In this document: piece after piece, positions 21,302 to 29,370 of the stretch
Numbering within the stretch: the stretch's first letter is position 1
How the letters are laid out: the number at the start of each line of letters is the position of its first letter
Origin: Streptomyces antibioticus
Lineage (GTDB): Bacteria > Actinomycetota > Actinomycetes > Streptomycetales > Streptomycetaceae
Assembly (NCBI RefSeq): GCF_001514065.1
Contig: NZ_KQ948425.1
Location: 438,519-502,518 of the forward strand
DNA: 64,000 nucleotides
Direction: 5' to 3'
Program-made: the position numbers and the translations under genes
The notes under the pieces: model-generated
The model's database searches: none
Told to the model about the DNA's origin: nothing
Seen by the model: the letters and a program-made list of their open reading frames with translations, nothing else

Positions 21302-21820
21302 TCAGGCCACGCTTCCGGAGATCTTCTTACGGCGCGCCGCGTACAGTCCGGTGCCGGCGACCGCCAGGACGGCCAGCCCACCCGCGGTCACGGCCGGCGA
21401 GGCGAGTGCGCCGCCGCCGGTGTGCATGCCGCCGCTCGGCTTCTCCTCGTGGCCGCTCCACCCGTCGCCACCGTCCTGCTTCCCACTCCAGGAGTCCTCC
21501 TCCTGCTTGGTGCTGTCGGAGTCCTTGCCCTGCCCCTTGTCCTTGTACGTCTCCGGGTCGAACCTGGGGTCCTTCGCGGTGTCCGAGCCGTCCGCGTTCA
21601 CCGCGGTCAGGGCCCCACCACCGGTGTGCATGCCACCGTGCGGCGAGTCGTGATCACTGTCCTTGCCGTGCTCCTTGCTGTACGAGGAGTCCGTTTCCTT
21701 GCTGTACGAGGAGTCCGTGTGGTCCTCCCAGTCGCTGCCGGCGGCATGGGCGCCGGGTGCACCCAGAACGAGGACGGTCGAAGCCGCCGCGGTGGCAAGG
21801 AGCATGCGAGCAGAGTGCAT
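21302..21820 (-). CDS. Secreted surface protein with atypical sorting-signal tail
   Basis: 172 residues from ATG at 21820 with GGAGGG 8 bases upstream. A signal peptide (MLLATAAASTVLVLGAPGAHA) precedes a hydrophilic, charged mature region rich in D, S, K and G, with a tandem TDSSYSKE repeat. The tail is built like a wall-sorting signal: GGMHTGGGALASPAV, then a hydrophobic stretch (TAGGLAVLAVAGTGLYA), then RRKK. No LPXTG or LAXTG motif is present. An identical GGMHTGGGAL occurs once more in the middle. Inferred to be the substrate of the adjacent sortase. The biological role is unknown. Confidence 0.8.
   Translation of the reverse strand: MHSARMLLATAAASTVLVLGAPGAHAAGSDWEDHTDSSYSKETDSSYSKEHGKDSDHDSPHGGMHTGGGALTAVNADGSDTAKDPRFDPETYKDKGQGKDSDSTKQEEDSWSGKQDGGDGWSGHEEKPSGGMHTGGGALASPAVTAGGLAVLAVAGTGLYAARRKKISGSVA
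21672..21719. repeat. Two tandem 24-bp repeats in surface-protein gene
   Basis: 21672-21695 and 21696-21719 are identical except for the last base and encode the doubled TDSSYSKE. Near-identity at synonymous positions indicates a recent duplication. Confidence 0.85.
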
Positions 21821-21989
21821 CTGACATTCCCTCCGCCGAGGAGCGGACAGCTGGCGCTTCGTCAGCTGAGTTGATCCGTCCCCGACATGATCCACCGTCA
21901 GGGCTGACGGTGCCTCGCACCACTCGGGACGATCGCTCGGGTGAACCCACCCGCCCGACCGGCGGAAGCGGAACCACCGCCCCATGACA

Positions 21990-22024
21990 CGGCCGACCGG
22001 CCCCATCGAGGGACCGGTCGGCCG
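21990..22024 (-). terminator. Terminator after FAD monooxygenase
   Basis: Perfect 11-bp stem CGGCCGACCGG / CCGGTCGGCCG with a 13-base loop, 13 bases beyond the monooxygenase stop. Confidence 0.8.
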
Positions 22025-22036
22025 CATCTGCCAAGG

Positions 22037-23716
22037 TCAGACGAGTGCGAGCAGCGTGCTCAGCGCTTGGCGCAGCGCTGACTCGGCGTCAGGATCCGCC
22101 CCTGCGGCCCGCCAGGCCACGAACCCGTCGGGCCGGACGAGTACGGCACCTCCAAGTTTCGTTCCGTGAGCGGTCGCCCAGTCCGTCTCGTCCTCGGGTG
22201 TCAGCTCGGCATCGGAGCTGCTGCCCACCCGGTACGAGGTCAGGGGGACGGACATCGTCGCGGCGACGCGGAGGGCCGCCTCGTGCCAGCCACTTGGGTG
22301 ATCGGCGTCGCTGAGCAGGACGAACGACTTCTCGTAGAGGTCGAGGGTGGAGATCCGTTCGCCTCGGTGACGGACCGACAGGTGCGGCGCCCTGCTGCCG
22401 GGTTCCCCGGACAGCTCGAAGCGTTCCGGTACGACCGGTGCGTCGGGGTCGGTTCCGAGGACGGCTCCGCGCGGATAGCGGTAGCCGAGCACCACGCCGA
22501 GGATGCCGCGCTGCGGGCCGCCACCACCGCCACCGGCCATGCCGGGTGGCGGAGCGAAGCCGGGGTGGCTGTGCTCCACGGACCGTGCGGAGGCGCGGGC
22601 GCTGGTCGCCTCGGCCACCGGGCGCCGCTCGGCGTCGTAGCTGTCCAGCAGCGCCTCGCCCGCCCAGCCGCCCAGCACCGCGGCCAGCTTCCAGGCGAGG
22701 TTGTGCGCGTCCTGGATGCCGGTGTTGGAGCCGAAGGCCCCGGTGGGGGACATCTCGTGGGCCGAGTCGCCGGCCAGGAAGACCCGTCCTTCCCGGTAGC
22801 TGCGGGCGACCCGCTCGGCGGCGTTCCAGGGAGCCTTGCCGGTGACCTGTACGTCGAGGTCGGCCACGCCGACCGCGCGCCGGATGTGCTCCGCGCACCG
22901 CTCGTCGGTGAACTCCTCCAGCGTTTCGCCCTGTTCGGGATGCCAGGGAGCGTGGAACACCCAGTTCTCCCGGTTGTCCACCGGCAGCAGCGCCCCGTCG
23001 GCCTCCGGGTTCGTCAGATAGCAGACGATGAAGCGGCGGTCGCCCACGACGTCGGCGAGACGGCGGGACCGGAACGTGATGCTGACGTTGCTGAACAGGT
23101 CGCCGGGACCGCTCTGCGTGATGCCGAGTTGCTCACGAACGGGGCTGCGGGGGCCGTCCGCGGCGACGAGGTAGTCCGCGCGGATGGTGGTGTGCTCGCC
23201 GGTCTCCCGGCTCTTGACCACCGCGGTGACGCCGGAGGAGTCACTGTCGAACGACAGCAGTTCGGTGCCGTAGCGCAGGTCGCCGCCGAGCCGCCCGGCG
23301 TGTTCGAGCAGCACCGGCTCCAGGTCGTTCTGGCTGCACAGACACCATGAGCTGGGACTGAAGCGGGCCAGTGCGCCGCCCGCGTCGATCTCCTTGAACA
23401 GCCACTCCCCCGCGTCACCCACGAGGGTGGGTGTCTGGAGAATCCCGTGGTTGTCGTCCAGGACGGCGGCGGCCTCCCGGATCCCCGGCTCGATGCCGGC
23501 GGTCCGGAACAGCTCCATCGTCCGGACGTTGTTCCCGCGCCCACGAGGGTGAATGGACGTCCCGGCGTGCCGCTCCACCAGTGTGTGCCGTACGCCCAAC
23601 CGGCTCAGGAACAACGACGTCGACAGCCCGACGAGTGATCCTCCGACGATGAGGACGGGAACGTGATGGATCGTCTCGTCGCCCTGGTCCTCTGTTCGTT
23701 CCGTACTTCGTGCCAT
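22037..23716 (-). CDS. FAD-dependent aromatic polyketide hydroxylase
   Basis: 559 residues, class A flavoprotein monooxygenase. The Rossmann GxGxxG variant is VLIVGGSLVGLSTSLFLSRLG, the NAD(P)H/FAD motif is ADYLVAADGPRSPVRE, and the FAD ribityl motif is GRVFLAGDSAHEMSPTGAFGSNTGIQDA. A C-terminal thioredoxin-like domain follows, as in phenol hydroxylase types. The sequence resembles anthracycline hydroxylases (RdmE/TcmG group). The whiE locus of S. coelicolor has such a gene (ORFVIII) next to the PKS genes but divergent. Here it is on the same strand, separated by sortase and substrate genes. GGAGG lies 6 bases before ATG. Confidence 0.9.
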   Translation of the reverse strand: MARSTERTEDQGDETIHHVPVLIVGGSLVGLSTSLFLSRLGVRHTLVERHAGTSIHPRGRGNNVRTMELFRTAGIEPGIREAAAVLDDNHGILQTPTLVGDAGEWLFKEIDAGGALARFSPSSWCLCSQNDLEPVLLEHAGRLGGDLRYGTELLSFDSDSSGVTAVVKSRETGEHTTIRADYLVAADGPRSPVREQLGITQSGPGDLFSNVSITFRSRRLADVVGDRRFIVCYLTNPEADGALLPVDNRENWVFHAPWHPEQGETLEEFTDERCAEHIRRAVGVADLDVQVTGKAPWNAAERVARSYREGRVFLAGDSAHEMSPTGAFGSNTGIQDAHNLAWKLAAVLGGWAGEALLDSYDAERRPVAEATSARASARSVEHSHPGFAPPPGMAGGGGGGPQRGILGVVLGYRYPRGAVLGTDPDAPVVPERFELSGEPGSRAPHLSVRHRGERISTLDLYEKSFVLLSDADHPSGWHEAALRVAATMSVPLTSYRVGSSSDAELTPEDETDWATAHGTKLGGAVLVRPDGFVAWRAAGADPDAESALRQALSTLLALV

Positions 23717-23882
23717 GGCCCGCCTCCAGCTCGCTGTCTCTGTCGACCCGGCCGCATTCGGCCGCGAGCCTCATGCATGCCCCCCTGGCAACGGCACGGG
23801 CCCAAGCTTCACCCGCTCTACTCGCCGGGTTCGCCGAGTCAGCGGAACCGGTGGGTTGTCGGTGCCGGATGGGACACAAGAG

Positions 23883-23914
23883 GGCGGCCGGTGGGCAGCT
23901 GCCCATCGGCCGCC
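23883..23914 (-). terminator. Hairpin after DUF7144 gene
   Basis: Inverted repeat with 16-base arms (23883-23898, 23899-23914) and one G-T wobble, centred on the palindrome GGGCAGCTGCCC, 27 bases after the DUF7144-like stop. Confidence 0.7.
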
Positions 23915-23940
23915 TTGCCGCTCGGCGTGCCGCGCTGTGG

Positions 23941-24423
23941 TCACGCGGGGCCGTGCGGTGTGGAGACCGGTGGGCGCTCGTCGACTGTCGGTCGTTCCTC
24001 GGACAGGTCGTAGAGGTTGTCGCGCTGGACCACGCACAGGGCCCAGATGATGAAGCCGGAGAGGGCGATCATCACCACCGACCACACCGGGTAGTACGGC
24101 AGGGACAGGAAGTTGGCGATGATGACGAATCCGGCGATGACCACGCCGGACACGCGCGCCCAGGTCGCCGTCTGGAGCAGCCCGATACTGACGATCACGG
24201 ACACCACGCCCAGACCGAGGTGGACCCAGCCCCAGCCGGTCAGGTCGAATTCGAACACGTAGTTGCGCGTCGTGACGAAGATGTCGTCCTCGGCGATGCC
24301 CATGATGCCCCGGAAGATGTCGAGCAGGCCGACGAGGAAGAGCATCACGGCTGCGAAGGCCGCCAGGCCGGTTGCCCACTCCTGCTTCGCCGTGTGTGCC
24401 GGCCGTGTGTGTGTCGCGGTCAT
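23941..24423 (-). CDS. DUF7144-type four-TM membrane protein
   Basis: 160 residues with four hydrophobic segments (about 20-42, 68-88, 92-112, 115-135) and short charged ends. Family-like sequence: GLLDIFRGIMGIAEDDIFVTTRNYVFEFDLTGWGWVHLGLG. Homologues are widespread in Streptomyces but have no known function. Followed by a terminator and preceded by a SHOCT protein gene on the same strand, it is probably part of a membrane or stress-related group. Confidence 0.8.
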   Translation of the reverse strand: MTATHTRPAHTAKQEWATGLAAFAAVMLFLVGLLDIFRGIMGIAEDDIFVTTRNYVFEFDLTGWGWVHLGLGVVSVIVSIGLLQTATWARVSGVVIAGFVIIANFLSLPYYPVWSVVMIALSGFIIWALCVVQRDNLYDLSEERPTVDERPPVSTPHGPA

Positions 24424-24453
24424 CTTGCGCCTCGATTCGTGTGGCCCGGACGC

Positions 24454-24915
24454 TCAGCGACCGGTGGTGCCGGGCGTGGAGCCGGTGGGCTGCGCGGGTC
24501 CCTGGCCGGCCAGCACCAGGTCCTTCGCCCTGCGGAACTCCTCGTCCGTGATGTCGCCGCGGGAGCGGATCTCGGACAGCTTGGCGAGCTCGTCGACGCT
24601 GCTGGTCCCGCCGGACGCGGTCTGCCTGATGTAGGTGTTGAACTCCTCCTGCTGGGCACGCGCCTGGGCGATCTCCCGGCGTCCCATGTTCTTGCCGCGG
24701 GCGATGACGTAGACGAACACGCCGAGGAAGGGCAGCACGATGGTGAACACCAGCCAGCCTGCCTTCGCCCACCCGCTCAGCTGGTCGTCGCGGAAGATGT
24801 CGACGACGATCCGGAAGAGCAGGATGAACCACATGATCCACAGGAAGAACCAGAGCATGCTCCAGAAGACGCTCAGCAGGGGATAGTCGTACGCCAGGTA
24901 GGTCTGCGCGCTCAT
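24454..24915 (-). CDS. PLDc_N / SHOCT domain membrane protein
   Basis: 153 residues. Two TM segments (about 12-38 and 50-70) carry the PLDc_N-like pattern FRIVVDIFRDDQLSGWAKAGW. The C-terminal SHOCT motif is VDELAKLSEIRSRGDITDEEFRRAKDLVLA, a short helical domain attached to many unrelated membrane proteins. The function is unknown. GGAGGAGAGAC precedes ATG. It is 30 bases upstream of the DUF7144 gene and likely co-transcribed with it. Confidence 0.88.
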   Translation of the reverse strand: MSAQTYLAYDYPLLSVFWSMLWFFLWIMWFILLFRIVVDIFRDDQLSGWAKAGWLVFTIVLPFLGVFVYVIARGKNMGRREIAQARAQQEEFNTYIRQTASGGTSSVDELAKLSEIRSRGDITDEEFRRAKDLVLAGQGPAQPTGSTPGTTGR

Positions 24916-24991
24916 GTCTCTCCTCCGTCCCGGGCCCCCGTCCCGCCGCCGTTCCTGTCCTTAGCGTGGACAGGACGAGGGCCGCGCGGCC

Positions 24992-25999
24992 TCACCCGGT
25001 GCGGGTGAACGGGCGCCGGACGGCAGCCGCCCGGTACCAGGCGGTGGAGGCGACGTACTCACCGAGAGCCAAGGCGGAGACGGCCACCAGGAAGACGGCG
25101 ATCAGCCAGGAAAGAAAGGTGAAGACGGGGCCCAGCGGGCCGAACTCGTCCAGGCTGCGCTCCATCGCCGCGGGCAGCACCGCATGGGCGGCCCGGCTCA
25201 ACAGGACCGTACCCGCGCCGGCCAGCACCGCTCCGGGCAGCAGGCTCGGCCAGCCGATCCGGCCGCCCAGCAGCAGATGCTGGGACCACCACCACAGGAT
25301 CGTCGCCGAGAGCAGGGAGAGCACCAGCCCGGTCAGGGCACCGGCGCCGAAACCGTCGCGCAGCGGCGCCTGGAGCAGGAGGTAGGCCAGCCAGACGACC
25401 AGCCACAGCAGCCAGCGCCAGACCGCGGTGCGCACCGGCGCACGCGGCAGCTGCCAGCACCGCTCGCACACCGCCTGAAGTGCCCGGCTGAACGCGGTGG
25501 CCGACGCCAAGGTGACGACCACGCCGACGGCCCCGGTGGTGTTGCTGGTCGGGCCGGTGGCGGAGAAGACGTCGCGCAGCTCTTCGAGGGTGTCGCCCCT
25601 CACCCCCAGAACCGCGCGGAGGGAGTTGGCCAGCAGGTCCTGCAGCCAGCCGGGGGCGAAGGCCGCGACGGTCATGAGAAGGGGAAGCGCGGTGAGGAAG
25701 GCCTGCGCGGCGAGCCGTACGGAGCCCTCGACGACGTTGAGTGCCGTGAACCGGGACAGCAGCCGGGCCGCGGCTCCGGCCCGCAGACTCTCCATGAGCG
25801 CGTGAGCACGGACGCGCGGAACACTGGTCGGCTGCGGACGGTGCGCCGGCGGCGAGGTTCTCCGATCGCTGCGACCGAGGCTCACGGGGCCGTCCGCTCT
25901 GCGGCCGTACGGGCCGCCACCCCGCGGGTCGCCGGGTTGATCAGGGCGGCCATGGCGGCGCCCGCGGTGCGTGCTCGGTAGTCCGTCGGGCGGCGTCAT
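24992..25999 (-). CDS. YihY/BrkB-family inner membrane protein
   Basis: 335 residues from an ATG that overlaps the upstream HdeD-like stop (ATGA). The first 68 residues are hydrophilic, Arg/Pro/Gly-rich and unlike the family, so the conserved protein may begin at ATG 25795 (MESLRAGAAARLLSRFTALN). About six TM segments follow, with family features FLTALPLLMTVAAFAP, LASATAFSRALQAVCERCWQLP and FTFLSWLIAVFLVAVSALALGEY. BrkB proteins are poorly understood and not ribonucleases as once annotated. Coupling to HdeD suggests an envelope-stress setting. Confidence 0.85.
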   Translation of the reverse strand: MTPPDGLPSTHRGRRHGRPDQPGDPRGGGPYGRRADGPVSLGRSDRRTSPPAHRPQPTSVPRVRAHALMESLRAGAAARLLSRFTALNVVEGSVRLAAQAFLTALPLLMTVAAFAPGWLQDLLANSLRAVLGVRGDTLEELRDVFSATGPTSNTTGAVGVVVTLASATAFSRALQAVCERCWQLPRAPVRTAVWRWLLWLVVWLAYLLLQAPLRDGFGAGALTGLVLSLLSATILWWWSQHLLLGGRIGWPSLLPGAVLAGAGTVLLSRAAHAVLPAAMERSLDEFGPLGPVFTFLSWLIAVFLVAVSALALGEYVASTAWYRAAAVRRPFTRTG

Positions 26000-26652
26000 G
26001 CCGCCGTGTCAGGGCCCGGCCCCGGAGGAAGCGTCTTTCGCAGTGCGGCTCGCCACGCCAGGGCGACCGCCGCCTCCGCCAGCCCCAGCAGGACGAGCCA
26101 CAGGCCGAGCAGCCGGGTCAGGGCGCGGGCCGACTCGGTGGGGAAGGAGAGCACCACGATCCCGGCGACGATGCCGAGCAGGGCAGCGGCCGCGACGACG
26201 CCTCGGTGCGGCAGGGACCTGACGGAGATCGCCGTGTAGAGGGTGAGGATGCCGGACACGAGCCAGACGGCCCCGGTGATCAGCGAGAGCGCGGCGATCG
26301 TCTGCAGCGGGTTGCGCAGGCTCAGCACTCCGGCCAGGACGTACAGCACGGCCAGGAGCAGTCCCGCCCACCGCTCGTGCTCCTCCCGGCCGAAGACGGC
26401 CACGAACCGGAACCCGCCGGTCACCAGCAGGTACAGGCCGATGAGGACGGCCAGGACGTGCAGTGTCGCCTCCGGCCAGACCAGCACCAGCACCCCCGGC
26501 ACGAGCGTCGTCACGGCGGAACCCATGAGCCAGGTCCAGGAACGGCCGAGCCGGGCGAGTTCCTCCGCGGGATCGCCCGTCGGAGGGGCGCCCGCCCCGT
26601 CAGGCCCGTACGGCTCCCCGGTACCCGAAACCGGTTCACGCGACATGGTCAT
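25996..26652 (-). CDS. HdeD/DUF308-family membrane protein
   Basis: 218 residues from ATG at 26652 with AGGAGGAG upstream. Six TM helices form three pairs of a DUF308 repeat (ATLHVLAVLIGLYLLVTGGFR, YVLAGVLSLRNPLQTIAALSLITGAVWLVSGIL, LLGLWLVLLGLAEAAVAL). In E. coli, HdeD belongs to the acid-resistance island, but a mechanism is not known. It overlaps the BrkB-like gene and is probably its operon partner. Confidence 0.88.
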   Translation of the reverse strand: MTMSREPVSGTGEPYGPDGAGAPPTGDPAEELARLGRSWTWLMGSAVTTLVPGVLVLVWPEATLHVLAVLIGLYLLVTGGFRFVAVFGREEHERWAGLLLAVLYVLAGVLSLRNPLQTIAALSLITGAVWLVSGILTLYTAISVRSLPHRGVVAAAALLGIVAGIVVLSFPTESARALTRLLGLWLVLLGLAEAAVALAWRAALRKTLPPGPGPDTAA

Positions 26653-26718
26653 GGCTCCTCCTCGCGTGATCAGCCGCCGCTCCGAGAGCCGACGGGGCGG
26701 GTGAACGGGGTGTTGCAC

Positions 26719-27066
26719 CCGACCGGTCCAGGGTCACGCCGGCCGCTCGGTGACCGGCTCACCCACCACGGGTGAGCCGCGGCCGCCGCCGTGACGGTGA
26801 GCTGGAGGTCCCCCGGCTCCCGGCTGGTCCGGCGCCCGGCCGGACGGAACGAGACGACACGACATGAGCGATCCGAGCAGAGCCCGACCGGACCGTGCCC
26901 GGTCCGGGCCGGTGGCACGCCCCCCGGATGCGGTCGGCGGTCGTCCCGCTCCCACACCCGCAGCACCGCCGTCGGGCCGCTCCTCGACAGCGCCGTCACA
27001 CCGACCGTGGCGCGCTCGTCCAGCGGCAGCGGGCGGCGCCGGGGCATCGGACAAGGAGGCGGGACC
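26719..27066. other. Intergenic region between HdeD-like and DUF2252 genes
   Basis: 348 bases with divergent genes on either side, so both promoters should lie here. The only clear structure is a perfect 10-bp inverted repeat CGGCTCACCC / GGGTGAGCCG with a 5-base loop at 26755-26779. I see no convincing coding sequence. Confidence 0.6.
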
Positions 27067-28476
27067 ATGACCGTGCCGAGCGTTTTCACCGCGTCGCTGT
27101 CCCCGGCCGAGCGAGCGGCCCACGGCAGGGAGGCGCGGCGGCGGGCGCCGCGCTCGTCGCACGCCTGGTACGAGGCCGCTGCGCAGCGGCTCGACCCGGT
27201 CGAGGTGGTGGAGCGTCAGTCGGCGGAGCGGGTACCGGAGTTGGTGCCGATCCGCTACGGCCGCATGCTGGAGTCGCCGTTCCGCTTCTACCGCGGCGCG
27301 GCCGCGATCATGGCGGCCGACCTGGCGCCCCTGCCCGACACCGGGTTGCAGGTGCAGCTGTGCGGGGACGCCCACCCTCTGAACTTCCGGCTGCTCGCCT
27401 CTCCCGAGCGCCGTCTGGTCTTCGACATCAACGACTTCGACGAGACGCTGCCCGGGCCGTTCGAGTGGGACGTCAAAAGGCTCGCGTCCGGTTTCGTGAC
27501 GGCGGCCCGGGCGAACGGCTTCTCGCGCAAGGAGCAGAACAGCACCGTGCGGGCCTGCGTGCGGGCCTACCGGGAGCGGATGCACGAGTTCGCCGGGATG
27601 CGCACCCTGGACGTCTGGTACGCCCAGGACGCCGTCGACCGGCTGCGGGAGCTGCTGGTCTCGGCGATGGACGAGCAGGAGGCCCGCCGTACCGCGCGGG
27701 CCACGGAGCGGGCCCGTACCCGCACCCACCTGAAGGCCTACGCCAAGCTCACCGAGATGACGGCTCAGGGGCGTCGTATCACCCCGGACCCGCCGCTGAT
27801 CACCCCGCTCGACCAGCTGCTGGACGATCCTTCCGAAGAGGGGCGCGAGAAGCAGCTGCGCGGCCTCGTCGACCAGTACGCGCAGACCCTGCCGTCCGAG
27901 CGGCGCCATCTGCTGAGCCGCTACCGTCTGGTGGACATGGCCCGCAAGGTGGTGGGCGTGGGCAGTGTCGGCACGCGCTGCTGGATTCTCCTGCTGCTCG
28001 GCAGGGACGACGACGATCCACTGCTGCTGCAGGCCAAGGAGGCCGGCAAGTCCGTGCTGTCCGCCCCCACAGGCGGCGACCGGTTCGACAACCAGGGGCG
28101 CCGGGTGGTGACCGGACAGCGTCTGATGCAGACGACCAGTGACATCTTCCTGGGCTGGACGAGCGTCGTGGGTCTCGACGGACAGGACCGGGACTTCTAC
28201 GTACGCCAGCTGTGGGACTGGAAGGGCATCGCCCAGACGGAGACCATGGGGCCCGACCTGCTCGACCTCTTCGGCCGGCTCTGCGGGGCGTCCCTGGCCC
28301 GGGCTCACGCCCGCTCGGGCGACCCCATCGCCCTCGCCGCCTACCTGGGGACGAGCGACCGCTTCGACCGTGCGCTCACCGAGTTCGCCCAGTCCTACGC
28401 CGACCAGAACGAGCGGGACTTCGCGGCACTGGAGGCCGCCCGCCGCTCCGGTCGGATCAAGGCGGAGCAGCGCTGA
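27067..28476 (+). CDS. DUF2252 family protein (kinase-like fold)
   Basis: 469 residues from ATG at 27067 with AAGGAGG upstream. Characteristic blocks are RYGRMLESPFRFYRGAAAIMAADL, VQLCGDAHPLNF (resembling the HGD-containing loop of phosphotransferases), VFDINDFDETLPGPFEWDVKRLA (a DFD-like metal site) and LLLQAKEAGKSVL. The family is distantly related to APH-type kinases, but no substrate is known. It is monocistronic and converges with a small gene at 28524. Confidence 0.85.
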   Translation: MTVPSVFTASLSPAERAAHGREARRRAPRSSHAWYEAAAQRLDPVEVVERQSAERVPELVPIRYGRMLESPFRFYRGAAAIMAADLAPLPDTGLQVQLCGDAHPLNFRLLASPERRLVFDINDFDETLPGPFEWDVKRLASGFVTAARANGFSRKEQNSTVRACVRAYRERMHEFAGMRTLDVWYAQDAVDRLRELLVSAMDEQEARRTARATERARTRTHLKAYAKLTEMTAQGRRITPDPPLITPLDQLLDDPSEEGREKQLRGLVDQYAQTLPSERRHLLSRYRLVDMARKVVGVGSVGTRCWILLLLGRDDDDPLLLQAKEAGKSVLSAPTGGDRFDNQGRRVVTGQRLMQTTSDIFLGWTSVVGLDGQDRDFYVRQLWDWKGIAQTETMGPDLLDLFGRLCGASLARAHARSGDPIALAAYLGTSDRFDRALTEFAQSYADQNERDFAALEAARRSGRIKAEQR

Positions 28477-28523
28477 GCGGACTGTGCCGCTCCGCTCGTC
28501 CCCCCCCCACTCCGGCAGTCCCC

Positions 28524-28721
28524 TCACTCCGGCAGCTGGCGCATCTCCAGGACACGCAGTCCCAGTGACTGGCACCTCGCCAACAGGCCGTACAGGTGCG
28601 CCTCGTCGACGACGGGGCCGAACAGGACCGTCTGACCGGCCATCACCACGTGGCCGAGTTCCGGAAAGGCCTTGGCCAGCGTTTCCGACAGATGTCCTTC
28701 GACGCGGATCTCGTAGCGCAC
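28524..28721 (-). CDS. Small hypothetical protein
   Basis: 65 residues from GTG at 28721, which has GGGAG 9 bases upstream. GTG at 28736 would add five residues. The sequence (VRYEIRVEGHLSETLAKAF ... VLFGPVVDEAHLYGLLARCQSLGLRVLEMRQL) has an alternating beta/alpha pattern that could form a small ferredoxin-like fold. I do not recognise a characterised family. Confidence 0.6.
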   Translation of the reverse strand: MRYEIRVEGHLSETLAKAFPELGHVVMAGQTVLFGPVVDEAHLYGLLARCQSLGLRVLEMRQLPE

Positions 28722-28845
28722 GAGCTGTTCTCCCACGGAGTGCGAGACGGGTGGACGTGCCCTTGACTACGATCGTCCCGCCCGCGTGTCGGTCCGGGCC
28801 TCACCCGGTACAGGTGACCGTGCTGCGCAGGTCAGAGGTCGTCGA

Positions 28846-29352
28846 TCAGTGCGTCAGGACGATCTTGAAGGTGATGATCAGCAGGCCGAGCACCAGATTG
28901 ACCGAGGCGGTGGCCGCCATCAGTCGCGGCGTGGCTCCGGCATGCCGTGCCGCGGCCACGGACCAGCCCACCTGGCCTGCGACGGCGACGCACAGGGCCA
29001 GCCATCCGGCAGCGCGCACGTCCATGCCCAGGAGCGGGCTGACGGCCACCGCCACGGCCGGGGGGACGGCGGCCTTGACGATCGGCCACTCGTCCCGGCA
29101 CACGTGTGCCACGACCCGCCGGTCCAGGGGCTGTCGCGCGAGGCGGGCCCCGAAGAGCTGGGCGTGCACGTGCCCGATCCAGAACACCACGCCGGTGAGC
29201 AACAGCAGCAGCACCAGCTCGGTGCGGGGGAACGAGCCCAGGGAACCGGCGCCGATCACCACGGAGGCCGCGAGCATGGACCCGTAGACCCCGCCGGTGT
29301 AGTCCTCCCGCGATTCCTGGCCCGTGGCCGTGCCGGTCCTGATTCTGGACAC
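28846..29352 (-). CDS. Hypothetical membrane protein
   Basis: 168 residues with about four TM segments (26-44, 46-63, 96-128, 140-165) and a charged central loop (RLARQPLDRRVVAHVCRDEWPIVK). No known domain is recognised. Its start lies 18 bases downstream of the MFS stop on the same strand, and GAGGGAG precedes GTG, so it is the last gene of a GH15-MFS-membrane protein unit. Confidence 0.75.
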   Translation of the reverse strand: MSRIRTGTATGQESREDYTGGVYGSMLAASVVIGAGSLGSFPRTELVLLLLLTGVVFWIGHVHAQLFGARLARQPLDRRVVAHVCRDEWPIVKAAVPPAVAVAVSPLLGMDVRAAGWLALCVAVAGQVGWSVAAARHAGATPRLMAATASVNLVLGLLIITFKIVLTH

Positions 29353-29370
29353 CGGTGACTCCCTCCGGAC

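Noticed and set aside
24977-24993. GAGGGCCGCGCGGCCTC near-palindrome as terminator of the BrkB-like gene
   Set aside because: It overlaps the stop codon, is short with an imperfect arm, and could be chance in GC-rich sequence.
28500-28508. C9 homopolymer as a frameshift hotspot
   Set aside because: It lies between convergent genes, so it disrupts no reading frame.
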